Assembly (NCBI RefSeq): GCF_025024155.1
Contig: NW_026251743.1
Location: forward strand, 186,001 to 250,000
DNA length: 64,000 nucleotides
Direction: 5' to 3'
Source of the DNA: Gamsiella multidivaricata
Lineage: Eukaryota; Mortierellomycota; Mortierellomycetes; Mortierellales; Mortierellaceae
The number at the start of each line of letters is the position of its first letter. Positions within the stretch are counted from its first letter, which is position 1. Below the pieces are notes generated by a model. That model worked only from the letters and a program-made list of their open reading frames with translations. It was not told the origin of the DNA and made no database searches. Shown here piece after piece: positions 46,123 to 58,200 of this stretch. Both the position numbers and the translations under genes were made by a program.

Positions 46123-47029
46123 TTAAAACTTGAATAGCTTCTTGTTAAGCTCATCATATGCCTTCCACTGCTCGCTAGCTCTCCAAGCAGCGTACTTGGG
46201 CAGTTTCTCCAGGCTGTCGTACACGGCCATGATTGTTGGCGTCTTTTCATATGAGATAAGACCATTACCAGAGACCGAGATCAGGTTGTCGATAATAGTC
46301 GCGGTCTTGATGTCCGCTATGGTCAGCTTTTGTAAGAAGAGATAAAATAGAAGAATGCGTTAGATGATAGTCTCCCACTTGACTAGGTCTTGCAAGAGCC
46401 TTCTGTTTGTTTTATTCTCACCTTGTCGCCGACATAATGTCCGTTCGATCCATTCTGCTTCAGCGCGCGCTCATGGTACTCGACCCATTCAGGAACAATC
46501 TTTGTCACATAGATCTCGAGCATTTGCTCATAGTGCTCCTTGGGGGCGCGGACAACTGTAGTCACCAGCTTGTCGAACACCGCCTGCGACGACGAATGGT
46601 ACATCTTGACGAGATTGTTCTCCCAGAGATTATCTCCGACCCAGCCATACTTTTGACCAACATAGTACTCCAGGACGCTCAGTTCCGCCAGCTCGAGCGT
46701 CTCGCCGGTCGCAGTGGTCTCATAAAGGACCGGCATCGCACCGAATGGCGTGGTTGGCTTCTGGACGCCCCAGTCCTGCCGGAGAGCATCGAAAAAGGAC
46801 GCGTTAGAAGGGGAGGAAGTATGAGAGACAATTTGATTAATCTGAAGCAATATATATTTTTTACCTCGGGGTGAGTGAACGTGTAATCTGCATCAGACAT
46901 GGCAAACATTGCGCGCAAGCCAGTGACGACCCCATGGAAGGGGTAGTAAAGCAACGCGCACTTATTATCTTTGGCCTGCGTCAGTTGGGACATGGTATCG
47001 GTGGGAAGGTTCTTGGTGGGAGTCACCAT
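46123..47029 (-). CDS. Glutathione S-transferase B of the cluster
   Basis: Three exons on the minus strand: 47029..46865, 46775..46422, 46326..46123, encoding 240 residues. The N-domain reads CALLYYPFHGVVTGLRAMFA and TTPFGAMPVLYETT; AELSVLEYYVG is the glutathione-site helix; the C-domain has NGSNGHYVGDKLTIADIKTA. It is a clear paralog of GST A: equal first exon, same last-intron position (GHYVGD then L-[ST]-IADIKTA), but the internal intron of A is absent and bridged by the extra codons TATGE. Both genes run on the same strand, consistent with tandem duplication. Detoxification function inferred from the family. Confidence 0.9.
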
Positions 47030-47820
47030 CTTAAATATTAAGACAAATGGTAGTGGCTGCTGTGAGGCGCGGGAGTGCTTTGGTTGTTCTTGGGAAGAGG
47101 AAGAAAAATGCTTGTATCGATAGGGAGGGAAAGGTCAGAGAGAGCAAGCATGCATGTATATATACACGAGCGTGTTGAGACGCGGCGCGTTTCTACAAAT
47201 ATCATGACGTCGGAACAGGATCCTAGAGCTGTCATGCGAGTCCAAACTTATTCGATTGAACAAGCAAACAAAGCGCGCGCAGTGATCTACGCCGTGCGGA
47301 GCGATGTTCCTTCCGTTGGATGGACGTCGATGACGACGTCGAACCATTATGGACTCTGTATGGGAGTAAAGTCGGAGAAAGAAAAGCGCGTCTTACGATT
47401 GACGGCATCTGCATTTGGGAAATGCTCGGACCCAGTCAACAACCGCCCGTCAAAAAGGCATCTCGAAAGCATAACTACGCAGATTTTTTATTTCTTTATA
47501 ATTTCGGGCGTCGTTGCAATGTCACGGTCATTGTGTTCTTGAGGCACCACCTCAGTAACGCCGTGTCGTGGCATTGATAGTAATAGACGAGACGAAAGGC
47601 TTGATTAGTAAATGTTCAACCAGACACGCGACCAAAACAGAAAAACCAACAGACTCCATTCATCTACACAGCAGGGTTGAGTGCCTTATCACCTTTCTTA
47701 ACACCGCCCTGTTCGCTCAGCAAGATGAAAAATGCTCGCCACCTCTGACCCATGACCGAAGTCTTAACCAACACAATCAATCTCTTTTGCTGCGCACAGC
47801 GACAAAGGGCAATGGGACAC

Positions 47821-47863
47821 AACTTCGGCAGCGACAAAGGGAACCGAGGTTCGACTACGAGCA
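47821..47863. repeat. 43-bp imperfect direct repeat, copy 1
   Basis: Pairs with 47987-48029. 37 of 43 bases match and all six differences are transitions. The shared core is AGCGACA-R-AGGGAACCGA. A shorter partial copy (CAGCGACAAAGGG) lies at 47797. Confidence 0.8.
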
Positions 47864-47986
47864 CCATGCAAAACGCATGGACACTCGCCACCTTTGCCCC
47901 AAGACCTATGCTACATCGACACAAGCGACCCCTTCGCCGTGAACAAAGACAAAAGGACAGTGGACACCAACTGCGAACAGTCAATG

Positions 47987-48029
47987 AACTTTGGTAGCGA
48001 CAGAGGGAACCGAAGTTCAGCTACGAGCA
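47987..48029. repeat. 43-bp imperfect direct repeat, copy 2
   Basis: Second copy, 166 bp downstream of the first, same orientation. It also contains inverted segments (GAACTT with AAGTTC; GTAGC with GCTAC). Confidence 0.8.
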
Positions 48030-48514
48030 TTCCGCATCCCACGCATTGAGACGGCAAGATCATTCACAACAAGTACGGAAGTGTCAGCACCGTGTTCCTA
48101 TAACACAAGCGTCAAACACGTCAGTATAGAAGCAAAAGACAAGATAGAGCTAGAAACTCAAGTCAGAAAGCACGTACGGCAGAAATACTGTCGCTCATGA
48201 TGGAGGGGGATGAAGGATGGCAACATGGTCATCTGTCCTTTCAGGAGTAACTTTCTTTTCAGCCCGTCACTTTATTGAACCATGTACGTATAAAACATTA
48301 AGTGAGTGGACAGTGCGCGTTTGCAGTGCAGCTCATCTCCCCTCCTCTCTTCATAGCCATGTTTCAGGTGAGAGCACTGCAGTCGCGTCCATTCGCGTGT
48401 CAGCTACGCTCGCTTAGTCAATTCACTTCCCCTTTGCATGCGCCTCCCTCTTGCTTTGTTGTTTTCCCCCTTATTCCATCTCCAGGCCCCTCTTCCATTG
48501 CCCCGTCATCCAAG

Positions 48515-48772
48515 ATGGAGAAGTATAGCAACCTTGTATTCTTTCAAGAGAACAAAGATCTCGATCCACTCTCATTCTTCCGATGGAAGGGTTATGAAAC
48601 TCAGGATGACAAGAAAGTGGCACATTCTGCCTATATCTCCTTGATGCATACCGCGAAATCCCTGCCGGAGTGGAGACAACAGCTTCCATACAGTCGACTC
48701 CAACGCAAGTTCTATTTTGCAACTTGCGTTGGAGAAGCAGCCAAGTATTCAGTCCAATTGAAAAATATATAA
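48515..48772 (+). CDS. Short ORF of unknown function
   Basis: 85 codons from an ATG at 48515, ending IQ-like in SVQLKNI. Composition looks protein-like (SFFRWKGYETQDDKKVAHSA, LPEWRQQLPYSRLQRKFYFA) with several Trp and aromatic residues, but no family is recognised. The end overlaps a 14-bp perfect hairpin. The frame is open further upstream. It could be a decayed fragment between the GST copies. Confidence 0.3.
   Translation: MEKYSNLVFFQENKDLDPLSFFRWKGYETQDDKKVAHSAYISLMHTAKSLPEWRQQLPYSRLQRKFYFATCVGEAAKYSVQLKNI
48698..48734. repeat. Perfect 14-bp inverted repeat with a 9-nt loop
   Basis: The left arm CTCCAACGCAAGTT (48698-48711) and right arm (48721-48734) are exact reverse complements around a 9-base loop. 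It lies inside the end of the short ORF at 48515-48772. Confidence 0.85.
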
Positions 48773-48807
48773 TAGTTTATTTAAGCATGTTCATGTTTAT
48801 ATGTTCC

Positions 48808-49464
48808 TTAGCCCATGCAAATCAATAAGCAAATCCATTGTATCAAGAGCTGCCCGAAGGTTATTGGGATCCTGTAGATCAGTCTCTTTAAATGAGCCTC
48901 GAGAATAGTCCTCATCTGGATAGGGACTTGAAGATGGTGAGAGAAACCTTCGATGGGAACCATCTTATCCACAGTGCGGCCGCGGAGAACAGTTTTGACT
49001 ACCTGCATCTCTTGACCATCGGTAACTGGTTCCGTGTCCTCGTAATCAGCATCAGAGTCGTCATCGTCATCCAACATATCATCATCGAAACTGTCCTCAT
49101 CCGCAAAGTCATTGTCCTTGAGCGATAGGAACGCTCCCTTATATTCCTCGCGACCCATTATCTGGAAGACGAGTTCGAGGATCGATTGTGAGGGCCCTTC
49201 ACTATGGATCATACTGAAGTAGTTCAGGACAGAGAAGTCCTTCTGACTGGCACTGTCTCCCTCGTTTTCTGTATACCATTCCATGAGCTCTTCCTGAAGG
49301 CGATTGATTTGATCCGTCTTTGTATTGACTCCCAGAGTCTGCAAATGAATCTTTTGGTACTCACGGATACATCGAGGAGTCACCTTATCCCAAGAGTTGA
49401 CCAGATATGCCCAGAGCCTCCCATTCGGAACTGTTGCCGTACCTTGAAATAAAAATGAGGGCAA
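48808..49464 (-). pseudogene. Orphan exon of unknown protein, probable gene fragment
   Basis: A 218-codon minus-strand frame preceded by an acceptor-like TTTCAAG, with no upstream coding exon found. The start reads VPNGRLWAYLVNSWDKVTP then RCIREYQKIHLQ; a helical middle is followed by an acidic run (DDDMLDDDDDSDADYED) and a short conserved-looking end. The W-D-K-V-T-P-x-C-I segment faintly recalls the tail of pogo-type DDE transposases, but this is weak. Near the 3' end the more protein-like reading switches frame after a CTACAG acceptor-like site (DPNNLRAALDTMDLLIDLHG). Without an N-terminus it is best read as a fragment. Confidence 0.35.
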
Positions 49465-49526
49465 GAGATATGATTACTATGTTGTAAGCACAGTGCCCAG
49501 TGGACCTGTTCATGCGCAGGTAACTC

Positions 49527-49949
49527 TCATGGAGCTTGGATCACTTTGGAATTAGCTCCCCAGCAGGGGCTTGCAACAACTGCACCTAAATGATCAGACA
49601 AAGCCTGGCTCGAGTCCATGTAGGACTGGATCTGCTGCTCTTCCCATTCATTCGATCGCACATGGCAACTAAAGTTCTCGCCTAGATAGGACTCAACGAC
49701 GCTCAACTCTGCCAGTACGACGGTCTCGCCCATAGCGGCGGTCCCGTACAGGACAGGCATGTGTCCAAATGGAGCCTTGACCTTTTCGACGGCCCCGTTT
49801 TAAAAGTTGCGGTATTGTTGGGGACATTAGCGCTAGAAACAAGACGATGGATACTTGTCGGCACACATCGCAGGCATAGCATGTAGACCGAGGATAACAA
49901 CGCTGTGGGGGTTGAAGTAGGGCAGCATGTACAGCGCTCGTAGTTGCAT
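49527..49949 (-). pseudogene. Degenerate glutathione S-transferase C
   Basis: Third member of the GST cluster. The minus strand reads VEKVKAPFGHMPVLYGTAA, MGETVVLAELSVVESYLGEN and YMDSSQALSDHL, aligned to exon 2 of GST B. Upstream, MQLRALYMLPYFNPHSVVIL resembles the family N-terminus but in-frame stops separate it from the next block without a plausible intron. The frame stops after the first part of the helical domain and no IADIKTA block follows. It is therefore truncated at the 3' end and interrupted at the 5' end. Confidence 0.7.
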
Positions 49950-50134
49950 CGGTGGTAAATTAAACCCGTGTGTCTGCTGCGGCCATATGAAAAAGGAAAC
50001 AAAATCGCCCTTCTGGCATTGCCACAATGCTCAGCCCATCCCCGCCCTCATTACTCTCTCCAACGTATCCTGATCACTCCATCCCACTCCTTCCTTCCCT
50101 TCCCCATCCCATTCCCCAACAAAACAACCTCTCC

Positions 50135-51321
50135 ATGTTCGCACCCACTCTCCACCTGCTCAGACCCGCTGCGGTCCTCAGGTCCGCGGTCCGCAACGTT
50201 TCTATCGCTGCCGGGCCCGCTCGCATCAACCCTACCGCTTCGCCATCAGCATTCGTCCGAAATGGACACCGATTCGCTTCCACCGCCTCTACCTCAAAGC
50301 GTATGTCCGCCTCTCTCCTCCCCTAAACACCTTATTCATCCTTACAGGTCCCTTGCCTTTCAGTCAAAGCAACTGGACGCAAAAACACAATGTAGTCTGC
50401 AATATAACTAACGCCATGTATCGTTCTAGTCCACCAAGCTTCGGTCCGATCCTCAGTGCATCAGTCTCTAGCTATCAGCTCCGCCTTCAGAAACGCCTCA
50501 TCAACATCCTCGCGGACTATTATTGCTGCCGGAGCCGCGACCACCTGTGTCTTCGGACCCCTTATCCTATCGCGATCCGCCGTCGGATCGGCCGGTCTCT
50601 TCTCCTCACGCCATATCGCGCACTGCGCACCTGCCACTCCAGGTATCCAATTGCTCTTATTGGCACCTTTAAAAAAAAAAAAAAAAAAAATCTACCTGCC
50701 TGGTTGTCTGCCCTTCATTTTCGTTTTATAAGCGGCGATCATGGTGATGCAATTGCTATGGGCCGTGGGCCGTGATCTGGTCGCAGATCGGATGAAATTT
50801 TCATTTGCATGTCTGCTAACACATCCTTGTATTTCCGTTGTCGTACTTGTAGTCCGATCGGCTCCTGCATATGACGTCTGTACGGCCTCCCTTTCCTTCT
50901 CGCAAACTGCATACATGACAACAATAGCGGTGGCTATCCTTAACCATTGTTCCTCCTCTCCTTGTTGAGCTTAGACGCCGCGCAAGATGAACCGTTGATC
51001 AACAGCAAGGAGCTGACCTTCGGCACGGCCATGGGACTCTGCTCCGGATACCTGGTCAAGAAGCTCGGAAAGCTGATGATGCTCGTTGTCGGCCTGGGCT
51101 TCGTCTCACTTCAATTGCTCGCCAACTCTGGATACGTTAAGGTCAACTGGGTCCTAGTCGAGTCCAAATTCATGGACCGATTCGATGTCGATAAGGATGG
51201 CAAGGTTACAATGAACGATGCAAAGCACGGATTCAGATGGCTCATCGGATTGTTGACCAATAACTTCCAATTCAAGTCAACATTTGTCGGCGGATTCGTC
51301 TTGGGATTCCGTTATGGATAA
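50135..51321 (+). CDS. FUN14-domain mitochondrial membrane protein with an EF-hand loop
   Basis: Three exons: 50135..50300, 50430..50642, 50975..51321, encoding 241 residues. The N-terminal ~110 residues are rich in Arg, Ser and Ala and lack acidic residues, as in mitochondrial targeting sequences. The FUN14 domain begins SKELTFGTAMGLCSGYLVKK, followed by LGKLMMLVVGLGFVSLQLLA and the NSGYVKVNW motif. After it comes DVDKDGKVTMND at residues 197-208, a canonical-length EF-hand loop with Asp at positions 1, 3, 5 and 12. The protein ends STFVGGFVLGFRYG. FUN14 proteins sit in the mitochondrial outer membrane; animal FUNDC1 acts in mitophagy and ER contacts. Calcium binding here is inferred. Intron 2 contains a 20-base A run. 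Confidence 0.88.
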
Positions 51322-51495
51322 AGGGCATCAGGGCGTCTCTGTAATTCCCACCATGTTTTCATTTGTTGTCTAGACATTGTACTCCAATAAAAAGTAATAT
51401 CCGCCTTTTTTTTTATTCATCTGCAGCTAAGCCAAAGAAGAGTTGAGAGTACAGGGTATGCTGTGCGCCTGAAGCACACGTTAAATTAAAAAATA

Positions 51496-54083
51496 TTAGT
51501 GCTGGCGAGACACATCGACGACTGGGAAATCTCGGTAGCCATATACGATCTTGGTTATGCTCGAAGCCGAGCCCGTGGACTCGCGTCCGGACGACGTCGA
51601 CTCCACTGAGGAATGCGTCGTCCTTGTCACGACCAGCCCACCGAGCGCAGCACTCAACCCTTCCGGACTCGAAGGCAAAGACGACTCTGAGGTCGAAATC
51701 TGCTGTCTTGCTGTTATATCCGGTCGAGACATGTCTGCCGCTGCATGTGCACGATCCTCGCTCAGCAGGAACATGGCCGCATGGGCCTTGGCCAAGATCA
51801 GCACCTCGAGCGAGTTACGTCCCTTACCCGCGATCAGCGCCGGAAGGCCCATCAATGTCGGATTAATCGTGCTGAGCAAGTACTTGAACTTTTCCTCCGC
51901 CCGGTCCAACTGCCCTTGTTTCATCATGATCAGGCCTATATTATAATGTGAAAAGTAATATGCATAGGTGTCGTCCTTGATGTAAGGCGCATACCGGAAC
52001 ACAGTCTTGAAGGCCTTTATCGCAAGCACACACATGTCCGAGTCAAAGACCTCCTCGGGGAAGAACGCAATGTTTTTGGCGACGAGGCCAAGCAAGTAAT
52101 GGACGATGCAGTAGTCGTCGTAAAAGTGGTCGTAACCTTCCACTTTGTCGGCTTTTGTGAGTGAGTGGACTCCAGAGCGGAATGTACCCATGATTCCCTT
52201 GGTCGCCTCGATGGTATAGCCACCCTTGGGGAGCCGCGAATCCGATATGGCGAGCATAGACGGCGGCAAAAGCGCATCGAGCCGCTGGACCTCGAGCATG
52301 ATGTTGGATAACGCGACACGGAGGGACTTCATGGGCATCATTTCAAACCCGTTCCAGAGCACGAGGAAGTCGTAGTCCGGGAGAAGAAGACGACGACCCT
52401 CATTCAGGTATCGATTTGCTTTTCTTGCGCAGAATGTCTACAAAATGAGCATGAAAAGCATGTCAATGATGGATAAGATAGAGCGTCCGCGACAAGGAAC
52501 ACAGTAAATAATCGCAGTTGACTGTACCTCCGGGAAGACCTCAACCCCGCAGAATTTTTGCATCCCCAACTCGACCTTCTTCATTAGCTCTACAACCCTT
52601 TCGGCCTCCTTGCGCCGTCCGCGCCTCATCGTCGTGATTGCTGCTAAATATCGAAATATGGTCTTGGACCAGTTGCTCTCCCTCAAAAGCAAGCGACTCT
52701 TTGTGCATGCCAGATCATAGTCGCTCTCCATCATGGCGCACATCAGTTGCTCGAACGCGCACGCATGCTTCAGGTTTCTCCATTCTGGTTGCACTGTGAT
52801 CGCCTCATGGATCGCAATCGATTCGTCCAGTCTCGTGTTGACTTGCGCATGCCTTGCCTTAAGAAACAAGAAAAACATCGATTCCGGGTACTTGTGCAGG
52901 TTGTAGTTGTTGATCCGCTCCGCGAACGAATAGTCCACATGCCGGAACGGCAAGAACGACGTCGCGATCAAATGGATGGCAATCGGAGCCATATCACAGA
53001 TCTGCCGCCTCATGCCGTCGTTTGTCGGTGAGTTTAGCCGCTGCTGGAAGTCGATTGGAGAGTCCGGTCCGGCGTTCGGATTCCACTGTCCTGCAGTGTT
53101 GAGCAGTGCGAGTCCCCAGTCTCTGTCGGATGGCATACCAACAAACTGGAGAAGCTTGATGATGACATCAGGAAAAAACGAGATGGCGATGTTGAAGAGC
53201 GAGGCTGCAAAGATGAGGCCGGTGACCAGGTGTTCGTCTAGATGGTGCTCCGAGATGTCGCCCCCAGCCTTGAGTTCCTGTTCCACAGTGTCAAAATGGG
53301 ATTTGAGGCCATTGAAGATTGCGAATGCCGAGCGCAGGGAGACGGTTTCTTCGAGCAGCGACCAAAAGTCTTGATGGTAGAGGATGCTGAACCCGGCCCT
53401 CAGCACCATTGCCTCTGCGTAGACCAGTTCCTGGATGTATGTCGAGGATAAAAAAGAACAGTTTTTTTGTATGTCGTACCAATTAATAACTGTATTCATT
53501 CATGTAATGTATTGTATTGGATGTGTGCATGCATCCTCATCTAAGCATGCTCATGGAAATTAATTGATCTTTACGCTGAGCACACAATTACTTAACTTAC
53601 CGCGTGCTTCTCAATCCTGGTCATCCCTTTGAAGCTGCTGGCACCGATCGTCCCTACGACCCAGCTCCCGAACGCCTTGACGGTACCCATTCCGATGATC
53701 GAGCTCGTCTTCCGCTGTGCATTCGCCACCTTGAGTGTCAAGTCAAAGCTCTTCATCGCCTTTTCAATGTCGTCTGGATAGAAAGTGAGGATAGCCCTCA
53801 GCGCATCGACCAGGGCCTTGCCGAACTGGTAATACATCGACTCTGGTTTGTGACGTCCCCGGAGCAGGGCCTCGGCCTCGTTCATGCGTGAGTTGAGGAA
53901 CATGTCTATGCAGATCCTGAGCTCTGCGAGGTCTTCGTCCATGGCCTTCTCAAGGTTGGATTTCCGAGGGTTGGCATCGGACATGGGTGGGCGGACCAGC
54001 TTGTGCCAGTCCGGGACGGGCTTCTTGACATTGGGAGGCGTGGTCTTCCTGCGCGACGGATTCGTAATGGTCGTGCCCTGCAT
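51496..54083 (-). CDS. IML2: Iml2/TTC39-family tetratricopeptide protein
   Basis: Three exons on the minus strand: 54083..53601, 53430..52528, 52437..51496, encoding 775 residues. The Iml2/TTC39 layout is visible: AMDEDLAELRICIDMFLNSR with MNEAEALL near residue 65, YPDDIEKAMKSFDLTLKVAN, ELVYAEAMVLRAGFSILYHQ, helical TPR-like units PESMFFLFLKARHAQVNTRL and LDESIAIHEAI, and C-terminal FRYAPYIKDDTYAYYFSHYN and GQLDRAEEKFKYLLS. The tail is Ser/Thr-rich. In yeast Iml2 is linked to lipid droplets, mitochondria and clearance of protein inclusions; TTC39B in mammals affects LXR turnover. Function in this fungus is inferred. Confidence 0.88.
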
Positions 54084-55236
54084 TGTGCTTTCTGGACACA
54101 GTTCAAGGTTCGTGCGTGGGCAGAGTGCAGAGAGAAAGTGGAAGTGAGAGAATGCGGAATGAAAAACAAAAAGGGTTGAGTGATTGATTACACACTGTAA
54201 TTTTATACCGATCGAGGAAAGGGGCCGAGAATTATTTTACGACGCTGCTCTCAAGGACATCATGTTGACACAAAACTCGTTCTATGTCACAACTGTCACC
54301 TCTATCTCTCCACATCCTTTCCTTCTTTTGCATGCGCGTGCACGAATGTGCGCTAACACCATTCGATCCGTGGATACTCTTGCGTTTGTGGCGGGGGGAT
54401 GAACTAGGAGGATAATGGGCTTGGCAGCCGAGGTGGAGAAGTACATCGACTAGTCAGTTTGCAAAATGTGGGACCAAGGGCTAGCGGCGGGTTGATGACA
54501 GAGAGGCGAGCCCGGTTGGTTTGGTGTCCAGTGAGCAGGAGTAATCAGGGCCTTGGTCCACCACATAAAAATATGAATGAGCACTTGGGAACCAGAACTA
54601 ACAAATAAACAATAGAGCATAAAAATGCATTCGGATACAAACAAATGCACATGCAACGAACACTCTTCTGTTCTTCTGTCAGTCGCATGCCCCCAAAATC
54701 CATCCTGCTCTACAACAAAAGGAAAGGAGGAAAGCCCAAAAAGCAGTTTGAACCGAGCTATTGTTATTTACATCCACGGTTTGTCTGCCCACTCCACACG
54801 TCCTTTCTCCACGCAGACGTGCATGTATCCCTGCATTCAATGTTAAAAACATCTCCACACGGGTCTGTAGAACAAAGGGCCATGGCCTGCCTGACTCTTG
54901 GCGCTCTAATCCTCGGTTCAAAAATACAAAAGACCAAGATCCCTGCTCCGTTAAACCTGTTTCTGATGCAAAGGGTGGAGCAATGGGGGGGGGGCTCCTG
55001 GTAACTTTATTGTGCAGCTGCGTGTTGCGTGCAATATGGTGCGCCACTTCGTTCTCAGTCTGTCGAGTCTTTCGCTACATCCAGTACCTCCAACCGCGAC
55101 GAAACTTCTGTCAGCATCTTCATCGTCGTGTCCAAGAGCTGGGACCTAATCATCATAATTCAACAGAGTAATCGCGAATCCGTTAGTAAATGCGCCAGCA
55201 GCGATATTAGCAGCAACAATATCAAGGGGTGGTTCC
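54084..55236. other. Region between IML2 and the nucleoporin gene
   Basis: IML2 promoter and nucleoporin 3' region. Open frames here (up to 136 codons) are mutually overlapping and lack features. No gene seen. Confidence 0.5.
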
Positions 55237-58200
55237 TTACTCAACACTTAATGCGCCTTCAACTGTCTTGATTTGTGCCGTTCCATAGCGCCGTGCTGTC
55301 TGCCTCTGCTGTAACGTCAACTGACGGTCGAAGTCGCTCATTCCAATCAGCGTATTGCCATGTCGTTGGCGATCGTCTGCAACCGCACCGCTGAGAGCGC
55401 CCTGCATCTCCTGCATTCGCCTCTTCAGGATCCCATATTGTGTCTGCACCCTGTGCTTTCTTTCATCAAACGTCTTCACAATCTTTTCGCTCCTAGTAAC
55501 ATCCACCACCCAAGCTCGCTCTGCCGGACTCAATTCTGGCTCCCGGGATTCCATTAACTTCTGCATCATCGCATCCGCACGGGCCATCAGTTTGCTCTGT
55601 CGTGCTGCCTGGGCATCCTGCCGATCGACCTGCTCCTGCATCTTTTTATGTAGAGTCGTCTTGATATGCTGATTGGTCTTGGCGACCTTGTCCTGCTGTC
55701 GTGTATACTCCGCCTCCTGAGCAACCAGTCTAAGCGAATAAACCATGTCAGTCATGATCCATAAACAACTACCAAAAACACCAACGTTCGTAACTGAACA
55801 GAATCTTACCTTTGCTGTGCAACATCGCAGGCAGTGTAAACCTCACGCAGAGATTCGCGAATGCCCTGGACCATCTGGCCCATGAACCGCAGGTTTTCCT
55901 CCGTGACAGTGATCTTGACAGAACCCTTCCCAGGGGGAAGCACCACCTTTGGCTGGAGTGGTAATCCATTCAGAACCACAAGTCCATCCTGCTGGCCGAA
56001 TATTGGGAGCGTCAGCGTGTTCTGATATGTGTTCTCTTCTTTACTGGAAACTGCTGTTGAGGTTTGCTGTTCTTGTGTTGAAGATGCAATCGCACTCGTG
56101 CGGGGTCGGGGCATGAGCTCTTGTCCAATCAATTGAAGCGATGCAGTCAACATCAAAAGCGAGTATTCCAAGTAAGCATCTGTAACAACCGAGAAACCCA
56201 CGATCGGTGCTGGAGGACTATTGATTTGAAAAAGAACAAGAACATGGCCATGGTTAGCGATATTGTCGTCCTTTAACGTGAAAAGTATAGATAAGATGTT
56301 AAGCGCTATCGACGCGCACCTTGTTTTAGTTGGCCGAGTCGTGACGATGCAGCCAACGCTGGATTTCACCTTCGAGTCATAGAACTTGGCAACTCTAGCA
56401 TCCAGTCCAGCGACCACTCCTTGGCTTGCCGCCTCATAGATCCTGCTCAGCTCTTCCAGCCACGGCTTGATTGATATATAATGAGCGCCTGTTTCGTGGT
56501 AAACGTAAAATGTATCGCCGTACATCGAGTCCGCTACCAGAACTGGATGGTTCGGGATGCCCATCCTCTTTTCAACCAAGCTGTATCCTCCTGATTTGGT
56601 CGAAGTCGTGGTGCCAAACACCTTCAGTATCCCAAGATCAATTGATTCATATGCAGAGATAATTGGAAGGGGATCATCTTCCTCGTCATCGTCGTCATCC
56701 AATGCGTATGCGCCGTTGCTTCTCAATTTCCGAGGAATAGTCCAGCGCGCGGACGGACGGTCAACAACAATACAGAGATCGACCTTGCCGCTGGAAAAGG
56801 CCAATGCAAGCACTTCAGCTGCCTCTACTTCCAGGCAAAGAATATCATATGCCCTGTTGTCGTCATCCTCCAGCTCGATGGGTGCAGGCTGAAAGAGGAA
56901 TGGCCCCTGTCGCGCCACCTTTGCATGCTTCAACACTGGGCTCTCAACAATGACCATCTCGTCCGAATAGGGGTGAGGCTGTACCGTTTCCAAAAGACAC
57001 TCGAGCCAGTCCCTCCTTACTTGTTCCAAGTGCTGTGACTCTGTTCCAGGCGCTGACTTTTGTTCCAGTTTAGCTCGAATAGCCTCCAAGTCAGCCGCTT
57101 CCAGAAGACTATCAAGGTCGAAGGCAATGAGGGTCAGAATTGAATCCAAAACCTTAATGATTCTAAGAAGAATCAATGCCCAACTATAAGCCGTCTAGAA
57201 ACTTACCAGGAGCCTGGCATAACTGGGCACATCATGTAGACATCTCCGTTCTGTGTGATACTGTAGACTGTCAATCGCCCCCATTCAAAGGACTTTGACC
57301 CGAAGCAGAATGATGCCGCAAAATCAACATCAAGTCCATATGTGCCCGACGTCTGTCCCTCCTCCGCAAAGCTGAAAATCTGCTCCGGCTCTTCGAAATC
57401 TGTGGCGACATCATACATCCTATGGTCCAGAATGAAGAAGAAAAAGAGTTCGCGTGTTAGGACCTGTAGCTCAACAACAAGTCATAGAAATCGGCTCCAA
57501 GCTTTGAGATGTTCAGCTTACCGTAGCAGGTTGTCGTGGGTCATGACCAGCACATGAGTGAACCCTTTACTCAGAGGATGCCAAAGAACCTTGACGATTT
57601 TTGATGGCCCCTTATTAATGTGATAGTATTCTCCGAGTATGAACGACTTGCAGTTGACGGCTTTTGGGTCCTGCTTGACCGTCTTTGACACAATTGCGAT
57701 CACGATCTTCTCGTCTCCAACAATCGCCAACAGCTTTCCATCCTGATTGATAACAAGCCTCCTAACGTCGAAATCGATGTTGTCAATGCTCAGCACCTGA
57801 GATACATGGAAACATGGAAGAGTCGTTGTTAGGTGTGACTGGGATGAAGATGTCCCGCTCAGCTCTTTAGTTCAAGGAGGCGAATGTATTCCCGCTGCCA
57901 ATCGAACGTTGTTGTACCTTGTGCTGCTTCTGGTCGATAAATTCTGCTGCTGCTACGCGTCCGTTGTTCTCAACGCCTTTCTTCAGCTCTCCAAGGCTCG
58001 TAAGGCGGACCTGTCTGCCTACGGCCACGTACATATCCTGACCATGGACGACCATACATGATAGGCCCTGGTAAGCCTGCCCATATTCCTCTTGAAGGTC
58101 GTCCAGACCAAACGACGGTTTCTGTCCAGTGCCAAGTCGCGATCCTGAGTAAGGTTGCGCAAGCAGCTTGCTGGAATGGGCGCTCGTGTTGCGCGGCATG

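Larger units (their letters stand above)
47030..48514. other. GST B promoter and a region with imperfect direct repeats
   Basis: No convincing gene. It holds two 43-bp imperfect direct repeats and a partial third. Open frames of 80-155 codons in this stretch have no recognisable features. Confidence 0.5.

Noticed and set aside
54645..55171. Two plus-strand frames of 119 and 136 codons
   Set aside because: They overlap each other in different frames and have no recognisable motifs.
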